This document shows, piece after piece, positions 1 through 7,098 of a stretch of DNA of 29,403 bases; position 1 is the stretch's first letter; every line of letters starts with the position of its first letter. A program made the position numbers and the translations under genes. The DNA is from JAZDHV01 sp043810355. GTDB lineage: Archaea; Nanobdellota; Nanobdellia; Woesearchaeales; JAGVYU01. The notes beneath the pieces were generated by a model. It ran no database searches. It had not been told where the DNA came from and saw only the letters and a program-made list of their open reading frames with translations. The stretch is taken from assembly GCA_043810355.1 (NCBI GenBank), contig JBDROB010000055.1, forward strand, positions 1-29,403, in the 5' to 3' direction.

Positions 1-129
1 TTTTATGTATTTTATATTATAATCTGATCTTTGCATATATAAATATTTCTGAAATATAAGCATAATATATGAGAACTACTCAAACATAGTCACATAAATT
101 TAATATAAACAATACACAATTCATAAGAT

Positions 130-600
130 ATGGATAATCCATTCAACACAGGTGCACCACAAAATACTCATAAAGAAAAGAAGTCATTAAACTTATTTGG
201 ATCAAAACCAAAAGAACTGGCAATTGATCCAGAAGCAGTAAACAACCAATTGAACAATGTCAGCCTAAGGCTAAGAGTTCTTGAAGAAAGATATACAAAT
301 TTGAGAAGAAAGACACAAGTGATTGAACAAAACATGCTCAATGCCCACAAGCAGATAAAAGAAGAGATAAAAATGAATAATTCTGATATGACAGACATGA
401 AAAGAGATATTAAAGACATAAAAAACAAGATGAGGCAGATAGTCTTAGAACTTAAAAATTGCGCGCTAAAAGAAGATTTGAATGTACTCAGAAAATATGT
501 TGAGATGTGGGAACCTATCAATTTTGTCACCCAAAATCAGGCTGAAAAAATGATACAAGAGGCTATTGATGAACAATTGGGCAATAATAAAAAGATATAA
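130..600 (+). CDS. Coiled-coil protein of unknown function
   Basis: This is a soluble 156-residue protein with no signal peptide or membrane segment. After a polar N-terminus of about 35 residues, residues 38-115 are heptad-like and charged and should form a long coiled coil. The C-terminal part (about 118-150) has a more conserved-looking globular piece containing YVEMWEPINFVT followed by an acidic helix. I do not recognise a named family. The arrangement recalls small coiled-coil accessory proteins of archaeal surface filaments (ArlC/FlaC type), but no diagnostic motif is present, so that is only a thought. It lies just upstream of a second coiled-coil gene in the same direction. The start is the first ATG. 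No Shine-Dalgarno is visible, and AT-rich sequence with TATA-like stretches precedes it. Confidence 0.75.
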   Translation: MDNPFNTGAPQNTHKEKKSLNLFGSKPKELAIDPEAVNNQLNNVSLRLRVLEERYTNLRRKTQVIEQNMLNAHKQIKEEIKMNNSDMTDMKRDIKDIKNKMRQIVLELKNCALKEDLNVLRKYVEMWEPINFVTQNQAEKMIQEAIDEQLGNNKKI

Positions 601-675
601 ATACTGGAGAATCTTAAAAGAGTCTAGCAGAAACATAAACTTTTTATAATATAATATAGAAATATATCAATTATA

Positions 676-709
676 AAGAATTAAATCAAAAATTAAGAAT
701 TAAATCAAA
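676..709. repeat. Exact 15-nt direct repeat upstream of the 744 gene
   Basis: The sequence AAGAATTAAATCAAA occurs at 676-690 and again at 695-709, a 19-nt period. It sits immediately before a TATA-like stretch (710-724) and the ribosome site AAAGGTG (731-737) of the following gene. It could be a tandem operator, or simple slippage in AT-rich DNA. The rest of the 601-743 gap is AT-rich promoter-like sequence. Confidence 0.5.
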
Positions 710-743
710 GATATATAAATATATCAGACAAAAGGTGTTATGA

Positions 744-1469
744 GTGGCTTTATTCGGGAACAAAAAGGATGAAATACCTCCAATGGGATCAGAAGGTGGA
801 ATGCAAGGAGAGATGCCTCCACCATATGAAATGGATCAGAATTCTATGGGAGACCTAAGCAGCATTCCAATCGATTCAGTCTTGGCATTAAGACAGCAAG
901 GCCTAACTAACAACCAAATAGTGCAATCACTTCAAAGAGATGGATATACTTCTGATCAAATATTTGAAGCAATAAACCAGGCTGATATCAAAGGCAATGT
1001 CGAGTCTGTGCCTCAAGGACAGCTTGACCAGATGGCTCCCTTAGACAATCCAATGCCTCAGCAATATGATCAATATCCACAATATCCACAACAACCACAA
1101 AGAGGATATCAGCAGCCTATGATGGGGTCAACAGACCAGATAGAAGAGATTGCAGAAGCAATAATAAGCGAGAAATGGGAGGAATTGTCCAGGAATATCT
1201 CTAAAGTCGTTGAATGGAAAGACAAGACTGAATCAAAAATAAACAAGATTGAGCAGTCAATAGAGGATTTAAGAGTAAGTTTTGACAAACTTCAATCAGC
1301 ATTAGTAGGAAAGATTTCTGAATATGACAAGAACATAATCAATGTAGGGACAGAGATAAAAGCAATGGAAAAAGTCTTTCAAAAGATACTGCCGACATTC
1401 ACTGAAAATGTGAATGAATTGTCAAGAATGACAAGAAAGATCAAGAAAACTCCTTCTAAAAAACATTAG
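744..1469 (+). CDS. Coiled-coil protein with Pro/Gln-rich linker, unknown function
   Basis: This 241-residue soluble protein uses a GTG start, chosen because AAAGGTG at 731-737 lies 6 nt upstream of it. Residues 1-35 are Gly/Met/Pro-rich. Residues about 42-85 form a short helical domain (SIPIDSVLALRQQG, then QIVQSLQRDGY and QIFEAINQA) that resembles a UBA-like or helical-repeat module. A Tyr/Pro/Gln-rich linker follows (about 95-130). Residues about 132-235 are a long charged helix and coiled coil containing VGTEIKAMEKVFQKILP. No enzyme motif is visible. Its size, polarity and position suggest a structural partner of the upstream coiled-coil protein. It could be an adaptor linking a membrane complex, but the function is unknown. 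Confidence 0.75.
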   Translation: MALFGNKKDEIPPMGSEGGMQGEMPPPYEMDQNSMGDLSSIPIDSVLALRQQGLTNNQIVQSLQRDGYTSDQIFEAINQADIKGNVESVPQGQLDQMAPLDNPMPQQYDQYPQYPQQPQRGYQQPMMGSTDQIEEIAEAIISEKWEELSRNISKVVEWKDKTESKINKIEQSIEDLRVSFDKLQSALVGKISEYDKNIINVGTEIKAMEKVFQKILPTFTENVNELSRMTRKIKKTPSKKH

Positions 1470-1502
1470 TACACAACCACTGTAAACAGCTTAGGATTAA
1501 AT

Positions 1503-1583
1503 ATGATTATGATGTTAATATTCAATTTATTAGGAATACTATTTAATCTGTTTGGAATACTAAATAATCTATTTGAAAACTAA
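1503..1583 (+). CDS. 26-residue hydrophobic micro-ORF with heptad repeat
   Basis: ATG at 1503 opens a 27-codon frame ending in TAA at 1581-1583. The peptide is almost entirely Leu/Ile/Phe/Met with Asn and Gly at regular spacing. NLLGILF, NLFGILN and NLFEN repeat every seven residues, which would place Asn on one helix face. At DNA level this is a 21-nt tandem repeat (1533-1553 and 1554-1574, 18 of 21 identical). AGGAT ends about 5 nt before the ATG and is a weak ribosome site. It fills the gap between two convergent genes. Peptides of this size and hydrophobicity include type I toxins and membrane regulators. It may equally be non-coding AT-rich DNA. Confidence 0.35.
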   Translation: MIMMLIFNLLGILFNLFGILNNLFEN

Positions 1584-1618
1584 TAAACAATCAATCATAT
1601 ATTAGAACAATTAATAAT

Positions 1619-2185
1619 CTATGAGAACCCTGCCAGTCTTTGGACAGTGAACATAGCTATCAGAAGTATTGCTGCCAGACCCAATACTTTAGGATGTGCA
1701 AGAGTGTTCCAAAAAGCACCAGCTCCTCTTGAACTCACATCTGTGCCTCCATCAGAATTTTCAGCAAGCTGCTGAACATCATCTCCAGTAGGGATACCTT
1801 TGCTGAAAACCACAGAAGCTATTGATCCAAGAAAAATTATCACACCTATAGTAATTATCCAATATACAGCTGTCCTGCCATTATCACTGCCTAAAAAAGA
1901 TACAAAATCAATGTCACCAAATATCTTGAATGTAGCAAGCAAGAATATCAGGAAGATGAACAGGATCACAAACCAAGGCGCCATTATGTTAATTATCTCT
2001 CTTGCAGTTGTTGAGAATAATGTAATCACTGCAATTGCAAGTGCGAGCAATGCGTGCACTCCCTTGTTATCACCTACAACTTTTGTAGTACCTAATACAG
2101 CATAGACCAGAACAATAATAAGAAGAAAGGGAAAAATCAACCCAAATTTCTCTAGCAAGCCAAATCCTGATATTAAATCTGCCAT
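1619..2185 (-). CDS. Five-TM membrane protein, paralogue 3 of 3
   Basis: This 188-residue integral membrane protein has about five hydrophobic segments (near residues 14-33, 42-62, 68-90, 106-128 and 165-187). The first segment holds the shared signature PFLLI, then YAVL, then TKVVGDNK, also found in both upstream neighbours. A polar, Asp/Ser-rich loop (about 130-155) separates TM4 from TM5. No catalytic motif is visible. It is the last gene of a three-gene set of paralogues and starts 19 nt after the stop of the preceding one, so the two are probably co-transcribed. It has no obvious Shine-Dalgarno. I recognise the shared N-terminal module but cannot give it a function. Confidence 0.8.
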   Translation of the reverse strand: MADLISGFGLLEKFGLIFPFLLIIVLVYAVLGTTKVVGDNKGVHALLALAIAVITLFSTTAREIINIMAPWFVILFIFLIFLLATFKIFGDIDFVSFLGSDNGRTAVYWIITIGVIIFLGSIASVVFSKGIPTGDDVQQLAENSDGGTDVSSRGAGAFWNTLAHPKVLGLAAILLIAMFTVQRLAGFS

Positions 2186-2204
2186 TTTAAATTAAATCTT
2201 TTTT

Positions 2205-2798
2205 TTATTTGCCGCCGCCAAAGAACTCTCCGATGGATTGTCCTATATTTGCCATCTTACTTCCTTGCTGTGTACCCTTGTCGCCACTAGTAATAAATGC
2301 GATAATAATAGCAAATACCAGAAGTATTATTATGATTGCAATGGCTTCTTGGCCAAACATATCTCTTACCCAATCCCATCCAGGTAATCTGCCAGCAGCT
2401 GCACCAAATGCCCAGATCACAATCAATAATGATATTATGAAAATCCATGTTGCAAGTGAACCTTTAGTCCATTTTGCCTGGCCTCCCCAAGCACCAATCA
2501 AAATCAACAGCATGATGACTGCAACGACAACTGCTGCAATTGCAGGAAGAGCTCCATTGATAATATTGACTACATCCCAATCAGCAGGATAAGTATTAGT
2601 GACATGAGGAATGACAACAATCAGTCCAATGATGAGTGAGACAACAATATTAATGTTTTTCTTGTCATCACCAAATACCTTTGTCTTATGCAATACAGCA
2701 TAAAAAAGAGTAAATATCAGCAGAAATGGAAGCAATACATCAAGCAAGCCCCAACTATTTATGTCCCTTACAAAATTTTCAAGATTCCAGGAAACCAT
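2205..2798 (-). CDS. Five-TM membrane protein, paralogue 2 of 3
   Basis: This 197-residue membrane protein has the same layout as its neighbours: TM1 with LLPFLLIFTLFYAVL, then KTKVFGDDKK, a second TM, and three more hydrophobic segments (about 85-107, 118-140 and 155-178). It ends in a Gly-rich tail (FGGGK). The start is ATG at 2798, preceded by a strong AGGAGGT six nucleotides upstream. An upstream in-frame TTG at 2819 would place that ribosome site inside the gene, so it is rejected. The intergenic stretch before it (2820-2917) contains a TATA-like ACTTTATATAATC on the minus strand near 2875-2885, so it may also be transcribed independently. Confidence 0.8.
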   Translation of the reverse strand: MVSWNLENFVRDINSWGLLDVLLPFLLIFTLFYAVLHKTKVFGDDKKNINIVVSLIIGLIVVIPHVTNTYPADWDVVNIINGALPAIAAVVVAVIMLLILIGAWGGQAKWTKGSLATWIFIISLLIVIWAFGAAAGRLPGWDWVRDMFGQEAIAIIIILLVFAIIIAFITSGDKGTQQGSKMANIGQSIGEFFGGGK

Positions 2799-2917
2799 TT
2801 TAATACCTCCTTTTAACAATTATCAATAATTATGATAGCATAAACTATTTTACTTTTTATCTTAATGATTAGATTATATAAAGTTTTCTATTTTAAAAGA
2901 ATGAAATAGCTGTTTTT

Positions 2918-3502
2918 TTACTTCTCTTTCGATGATTTTGATTCAGATTTAGGCTTATTGTCACGGACAGCAAACATCATGAACAATATCACAATAATTA
3001 TGAGAACAATCGAGCCGACAGCATTACTGCTGAAATTCTGGGTGAGCTGCCTGATCAGCCAATCGAGCCAGGTCTCTCCGCCTTCAGTGCTCAAAGCATT
3101 AAGAAAGATTATGACAATTCCAATAAACATTATCACCATGAATGTCATCTTCCATCCGCCTTCCAAGGCAACACCTTCACCTTCTTTCATAAATGATCCA
3201 ACCAACAAAAGGAAGAAGATGGCCAGGAATAGAAGAATAACAATATGTGAAGCTGTCTGATTGACAATCTTTACAAGATTTGAAGATAGGATGACTAAAA
3301 ATCCAATAACAAATGATACAATAGCATTAAGGTTCTTTTTTGTATATTTCTTTCCTTCAATCTCTTCCATACCAAGAACCTTGGTCTTTTCAAGTATGGC
3401 AAAAACAATTGTGAAGACAAGAAGAAAAGGAAGGATCACATCATATATACCAAGCTTTTCAAAGAAAAGTATAATTCCCCTAAATGTTGATTCTTCAGCC
3501 AT
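2918..3502 (-). CDS. Five-TM membrane protein, paralogue 1 of 3
   Basis: This 194-residue membrane protein begins with a short amphipathic helix (FFEKLGIYDV), then TM1 with LPFLLVFTIVFAIL, then EKTKVLG, the signature shared by all three paralogues. The loop between TM1 and TM2 is longer here (about 15 extra charged residues). Three further TMs lie near residues 87-107, 120-140 and 165-185, and the tail is Lys/Ser-rich and probably cytosolic. No enzymatic motif is present. A TATA-like CTTTTATATAC lies 23-35 nt upstream of the ATG with no Shine-Dalgarno, so the transcript is probably leaderless. This is the likely first gene of the trio. It is divergent from the radical SAM gene. Confidence 0.8.
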   Translation of the reverse strand: MAEESTFRGIILFFEKLGIYDVILPFLLVFTIVFAILEKTKVLGMEEIEGKKYTKKNLNAIVSFVIGFLVILSSNLVKIVNQTASHIVILLFLAIFFLLLVGSFMKEGEGVALEGGWKMTFMVIMFIGIVIIFLNALSTEGGETWLDWLIRQLTQNFSSNAVGSIVLIIIVILFMMFAVRDNKPKSESKSSKEK

Positions 3503-3600
3503 GATTTGATATTATTTAATAAATGTGTATATAAAAGTTTCGGAAAGTAAATATTTAGTACACAATATTTATATATAATCCTAACATATTGTTATTATAT
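3503..3600. promoter_or_regulatory. Divergent promoter region
   Basis: Two archaeal-type TATA boxes face opposite ways. GTGTATATAAAAG at 3525-3537 serves the minus-strand membrane gene starting at 3502. TTTATATATAATC at 3568-3580 serves the plus-strand radical SAM gene starting at 3601. Both lie about 20-35 nt from the start codon, as expected for leaderless transcripts. Confidence 0.55.
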
Positions 3601-5346
3601 ATGGAAAAATCTGAAATATCTGAAAATTCTGATAAATTACTATTAAAAGATAAGACATCTATAATTGGAGTGATACCCTCTTATCCAAAACATACCAAAC
3701 AGAATATTTTCTCAAATGTGATGATGCCTCCAATAGGAATAGTATCTGTATTGACACATATAATGCAGGATGACAAATACTCATGCTATTGTGTTGATGA
3801 AAACAATTATTCAGGACCATTAGATTATCTAGGGATGCCAGACCATGATTTTCTTCAGAAACATAATCCTGCAAGATTTGCATTCCTTTATGGGGGTATG
3901 TCAAACTCAATACTAAGAATGTTTTCATTAGCAAAACAATACAAAAGATTCGGATGTCATGTAATCTCAGGAGGAAGCCATGTCGATGCCTTACCAAAAG
4001 AAGCCTTGAGCAAAGGAGTTGATATTGTTGTCCATGGAGAAGGTGAAGAGACAGCTAAAGAAATTGTTGAGGCTGTAATACAAGGCAGACCTCTTGAAGA
4101 GATCAAGGGAATCAGTTTTATCAATCAAAAAGGAGAATATATTTTTACTGGACATAGAGATCCTTGTGAGGATATGGATGTGCATAAGATACCTGACCTT
4201 ACACTGATGAAGTACTTAAAGAAAAAGTTTTCAGCAATCCCATTAAGCTATGGACTAGGGTGCCCGTTCAGATGCGAGTTCTGCGTTGTTCACAGCCAGT
4301 ACGGCAAGTACAAATCTTTTTCAAAAGAAAAAGTGATTGAACAGATAAGCAGATACAGTGACATGGGATTTAAGGAATATTTTTTCACAAATGACAATTT
4401 TGCCCAAGACAAAGAAAAAACCATTGAATTATGCAAGGCAATCGGAGATTACAAAAGAAAGTTCAGAAAAAAACTGAAAATTATAGTACAAGTAAGGAAT
4501 GAAGTGGCTGAACATGATGACCTGATTGAGGCAATGAAATACGCAGGTATAGACTCTCTTTGCATAGGTTATGAGAGCCCTATCAATGAAGACCTAAAAG
4601 CAATGAATAAAGGGGTCAATTATGATCTTTTAGTGAGAAGATCAAGGAAACTGGCAAAAAACTTTTATATTCACGGAATGTTTATATTTGGATATCCATC
4701 TCGCCTAAGTGAGGGAGAAAAGCCGAGCATCAACCTGAGGGAAAAGGCAAGAAGATATGAAAAATTTTTCAAAGATGCAAAGATTGACAGCATCCAAGTA
4801 TTCAAGGCAATACCTCTTCCAGGATCAAAACTAAGAGAAAGGCTTGAAAGGGAGAAAAGGCTAATGCCCTTGGAGGCAGTCAATTGGGACAAGTATGACG
4901 GATTGTTCCTGTGCTATGATCCTACACCAGAAGGGATCAGTGCTTATGAACTACAGAATCTGCCAAACCTAATGATGAACAGGAAATATGCAGGCAATTT
5001 TTTAGAAAGATCAAGCCTGAATTTCTTCAATTGGACCAAATGGGTATATAGGATATTTGAGTTTGTCCCAGTATTCGGGATATTTTACATAAAGAATTTA
5101 GTCAGGAATATATTCAATAATATCAGGAAAAAAAATGATGAACAAGAATCATCTTTGTTGCCAAAAAAGAATATTTTTTATGCCTCTCTTTTGAGCACAT
5201 GGTTAAGGATAAAAAGAAACTGGAGAAATACAGTAATTGCAACATATGCAAGAGGAGTAGCAAAGAGATGGAGAAAAGAGTACAACCAGAATGATTATAG
5301 CAGGAAATTCAAAGACTTCTTTGCACAAAAGCAAGAATCAAAATAA
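3601..5346 (+). CDS. B12-binding-domain radical SAM protein
   Basis: This 581-residue protein has a cobalamin-binding-like Rossmann N-terminus (about 15-190, including GGSHVDALPKEAL and DIVVHGEGEET) and a radical SAM core. The iron-sulfur motif CX3CX2C is at Cys221, Cys225 and Cys228 within GCPFRCEFC. GYESP and GMFIFGYP are typical later core strands. The C-terminal 140 residues are basic with one hydrophobic stretch (VPVFGIFYIKNL) that could contact membrane. Family members perform methylations and C-C bond formations on lipids, pigments and antibiotics, and some make archaeal tetraether lipids. The substrate here cannot be told. ATG at 3601 is preferred over an in-frame TTG at 3589 because the TATA box is only about 21-33 nt upstream. 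It appears to be a single-gene transcript. Confidence 0.85.
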   Translation: MEKSEISENSDKLLLKDKTSIIGVIPSYPKHTKQNIFSNVMMPPIGIVSVLTHIMQDDKYSCYCVDENNYSGPLDYLGMPDHDFLQKHNPARFAFLYGGMSNSILRMFSLAKQYKRFGCHVISGGSHVDALPKEALSKGVDIVVHGEGEETAKEIVEAVIQGRPLEEIKGISFINQKGEYIFTGHRDPCEDMDVHKIPDLTLMKYLKKKFSAIPLSYGLGCPFRCEFCVVHSQYGKYKSFSKEKVIEQISRYSDMGFKEYFFTNDNFAQDKEKTIELCKAIGDYKRKFRKKLKIIVQVRNEVAEHDDLIEAMKYAGIDSLCIGYESPINEDLKAMNKGVNYDLLVRRSRKLAKNFYIHGMFIFGYPSRLSEGEKPSINLREKARRYEKFFKDAKIDSIQVFKAIPLPGSKLRERLEREKRLMPLEAVNWDKYDGLFLCYDPTPEGISAYELQNLPNLMMNRKYAGNFLERSSLNFFNWTKWVYRIFEFVPVFGIFYIKNLVRNIFNNIRKKNDEQESSLLPKKNIFYASLLSTWLRIKRNWRNTVIATYARGVAKRWRKEYNQNDYSRKFKDFFAQKQESK

Positions 5347-5406
5347 GAGATTTTGCCATAAATAAAAGCAAATTTTATAAACCTTCAAAGGTTAGTATGT
5401 TTTAAA

Positions 5407-5964
5407 ATGATAGACAAAAAACAATTTTTAGAAATAAGAAAGGAGCTAGAGGCATTTGAGGAAAGCAGAGAGAAAGTGATATCTGGCTCAAGGGACATAA
5501 TCAAGTTATCAAAGCAAATAATCTCAGGATTGCATAGGGATAATGTAGATAAAAAACTAATTTCTGAAATTACAAGCAAGATCAAAAAATTACCAAAAGA
5601 TCATTTTGATACAGGGATGGGCAATGTTGCTGTTCAGGAATATGTAGAGGCAATCTGCTTTTATGATTTTGTAGTAAAAGGAAAGGTTCCAAGTTACAAG
5701 GAATTAAATGTCGATGTGCAGAGCTATCTTCTAGGATTAAGCGACTTATCAGGGGAATTAGTAAGAAAAGGAGTAAACAGTGTCATCAATAAGGATTATA
5801 AGATGACAATAAAAATCAAAGATTTTGTCACTGAACTATATAATGAGTTTCTTCAATTCACTCTCAGGAATGGAGATCTGAGAAGGAAAGTTGATGAGAT
5901 GAAATGGAATCTGAAGAAATTAGAAGATGTTGCCTATGACCTGAGCATCAAAGGCAAGATCTGA
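5407..5964 (+). CDS. Translin-family protein
   Basis: This 185-residue, all-helical protein of the translin family (the archaeal branch is a single short translin) has the expected length. The recognisable segments are YVEAICFYDFV (about 78-88), GLSDLSGELVRKGVN (about 110-125) and, near the C-terminus, RRKVDEMKWNLKKLEDVAYDL. Translins form octameric shells that bind RNA and single-stranded DNA. With TRAX-type subunits they act as RNases. The acidic catalytic set of TRAX was not mapped here, so nuclease activity is open. A TATA-like TTTATAAA near 5374 lies about 26-35 nt upstream of the ATG. The aminopeptidase gene follows after 13 nt and is probably in the same operon. Confidence 0.85.
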   Translation: MIDKKQFLEIRKELEAFEESREKVISGSRDIIKLSKQIISGLHRDNVDKKLISEITSKIKKLPKDHFDTGMGNVAVQEYVEAICFYDFVVKGKVPSYKELNVDVQSYLLGLSDLSGELVRKGVNSVINKDYKMTIKIKDFVTELYNEFLQFTLRNGDLRRKVDEMKWNLKKLEDVAYDLSIKGKI

Positions 5965-5977
5965 CCAGGTGATTTTA

Positions 5978-6934
5978 ATGAGTTCTCTAGATGAGGCTGC
6001 CCATATTGCAATGGGGCAGTGCATGGGATTGAAAAAAAAAGAGAGAGTCTTGATTATTTATGACGAGAAGACATCAGAGATAGCTGAATCACTTTTTCTT
6101 GAGTCTAGGAAAATCTCTGATAAATGCAGGATGATAAAGATTTCTGAAGGAAAACAGCATGGCCAGGAGCCAGACCATGATGTTGCAGATGAGATGACCA
6201 AGTGCGATGTATTGATGCTTGTTACAACAAAATCATTGAGCCATACAAAATCAAGGAAAAAATCATGTGATAAAGGAGTCAGAGTTGCATCAATGCCTGG
6301 AATTACAAAAGAATTGATGGAAAGAGCAGTCAATGTTGATTACATTAAAATGGCTGAAAGGACAGAGAAGATATATGAATGTTATAAGGAAAATTCTTAT
6401 GTCCAGATAAAAACTGAAAAAGGGACAGATATTGAGATGAGACTGATGGAAAGGATCAGATTCACAAAACCAGGGATATTCCATGAAATAGGGGATTTTG
6501 GGAATCTGCCAGCAGGAGAAGCAGATATTGGGCCCATAGAAGGATCAGCAAATGGAACAATAGTCATTGATGCATCAATGTCAGGAATTGGGAAATTGAA
6601 GAATCCTATAAAATTGAGAGTGAAGGAAGGAGTTGTTGTTGAGATTAAAGGAGGCAGTGAGGCACAGGAATTAAAGAAACTGCTTGAAGATGCAAGTGAT
6701 AAAAGAGCATATAATATTGCAGAGCTTGGCATTGGGACAAATGATAAGGCAAAGATAAGCGGAAATGTGCTGGAAGATGAAAAAGTGATGGGAACCGCCC
6801 ATGTAGCAGTAGGCAATAATGTGACCTATGGCGGCTTATGTGATGTACCTTTGCATTTAGATGGAGTCTTTTATAAACCAACGATCATTGTTGATGGCAA
6901 AAAGATAATGCAAGATGGAAAAATATTAATATAA
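5978..6934 (+). CDS. M29-family aminopeptidase (AmpS/AmpT type)
   Basis: This 318-residue protein resembles the thermophilic metallo-aminopeptidase family M29, which removes N-terminal residues from peptides using a two-metal centre. The N-terminal half is Rossmann-like. The C-terminal half carries the metal-site segments NLPAGEADIGP, NIAELGIGTN, GTAHVAVGNN and PLHLDGVF, which provide the Glu, Glu, His and His/Asp ligands of the family. It is somewhat shorter than typical members (about 370-410 residues). ATG at 5978 is chosen because AGGTGA at 5967-5972 is ideally spaced, and an in-frame GTG at 5969 lies inside that ribosome site. It sits 13 nt downstream of translin and is probably cytosolic. 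A dioxygenase-like relative of the M29 fold is less likely. Confidence 0.8.
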   Translation: MSSLDEAAHIAMGQCMGLKKKERVLIIYDEKTSEIAESLFLESRKISDKCRMIKISEGKQHGQEPDHDVADEMTKCDVLMLVTTKSLSHTKSRKKSCDKGVRVASMPGITKELMERAVNVDYIKMAERTEKIYECYKENSYVQIKTEKGTDIEMRLMERIRFTKPGIFHEIGDFGNLPAGEADIGPIEGSANGTIVIDASMSGIGKLKNPIKLRVKEGVVVEIKGGSEAQELKKLLEDASDKRAYNIAELGIGTNDKAKISGNVLEDEKVMGTAHVAVGNNVTYGGLCDVPLHLDGVFYKPTIIVDGKKIMQDGKILI

Positions 6935-6974
6935 GATTATTTCTATTTCTAGAAAATTTTCAAAAGGTGATAGT

Positions 6975-7061
6975 ATGGCAGATGATATTGATGAAGAGTT
7001 TGGATATAGCATTGAAGATGATGAAGAAAATGATTACTATGACAATGATGATGAGGATTAG
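6975..7061 (+). CDS. 28-residue highly acidic micro-protein
   Basis: This short frame opens at ATG 6975 and ends at TAG 7059-7061. A clear ribosome site AGGTGA (6965-6970) lies 4 nt upstream, as good as those of the flanking real genes. The peptide is dominated by Asp and Glu (over half of its residues), with a central FGYSI and a few Tyr. It has no Lys or Arg. It follows the aminopeptidase by 40 nt and precedes the queA promoter. Such acidic peptides can be nucleic-acid mimics or partners of basic proteins, but nothing specific is recognised. The strong ribosome site is the main support for translation. Confidence 0.55.
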   Translation: MADDIDEEFGYSIEDDEENDYYDNDDED

Positions 7062-7069
7062 GGATACTT

Positions 7070-7080
7070 TTTTATAAATT
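7070..7080 (+). promoter_or_regulatory. TATA-like promoter of queA
   Basis: TTTTATAAATT lies 19-29 nt upstream of the queA ATG, and no Shine-Dalgarno is present between them. This fits a leaderless archaeal transcript starting at or near the ATG. Confidence 0.5.
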
Positions 7081-7098
7081 GTTATTTTTTTAATTTTT

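Noticed and set aside
168..530. Long minus-strand frame opposite the first coiled-coil gene
   Set aside because: It is a shadow: Ser/Phe/Leu-rich composition is the complement of A-rich coding sequence, and it has no ribosome site or recognisable motif.
130..1469. Archaellum genes arlC/arlD
   Set aside because: Only general coiled-coil similarity. No archaellin, ArlI, ArlJ or other archaellum gene is nearby.
2799..2819. TTG start at 2819 for the middle membrane protein
   Set aside because: The strong AGGAGGT would lie inside the coding region. ATG at 2798 has correct spacing.
3589..3600. TTG start four codons upstream for the radical SAM protein
   Set aside because: The TATA box ends about 9 nt before it, too close for a leaderless start. 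ATG at 3601 fits better.
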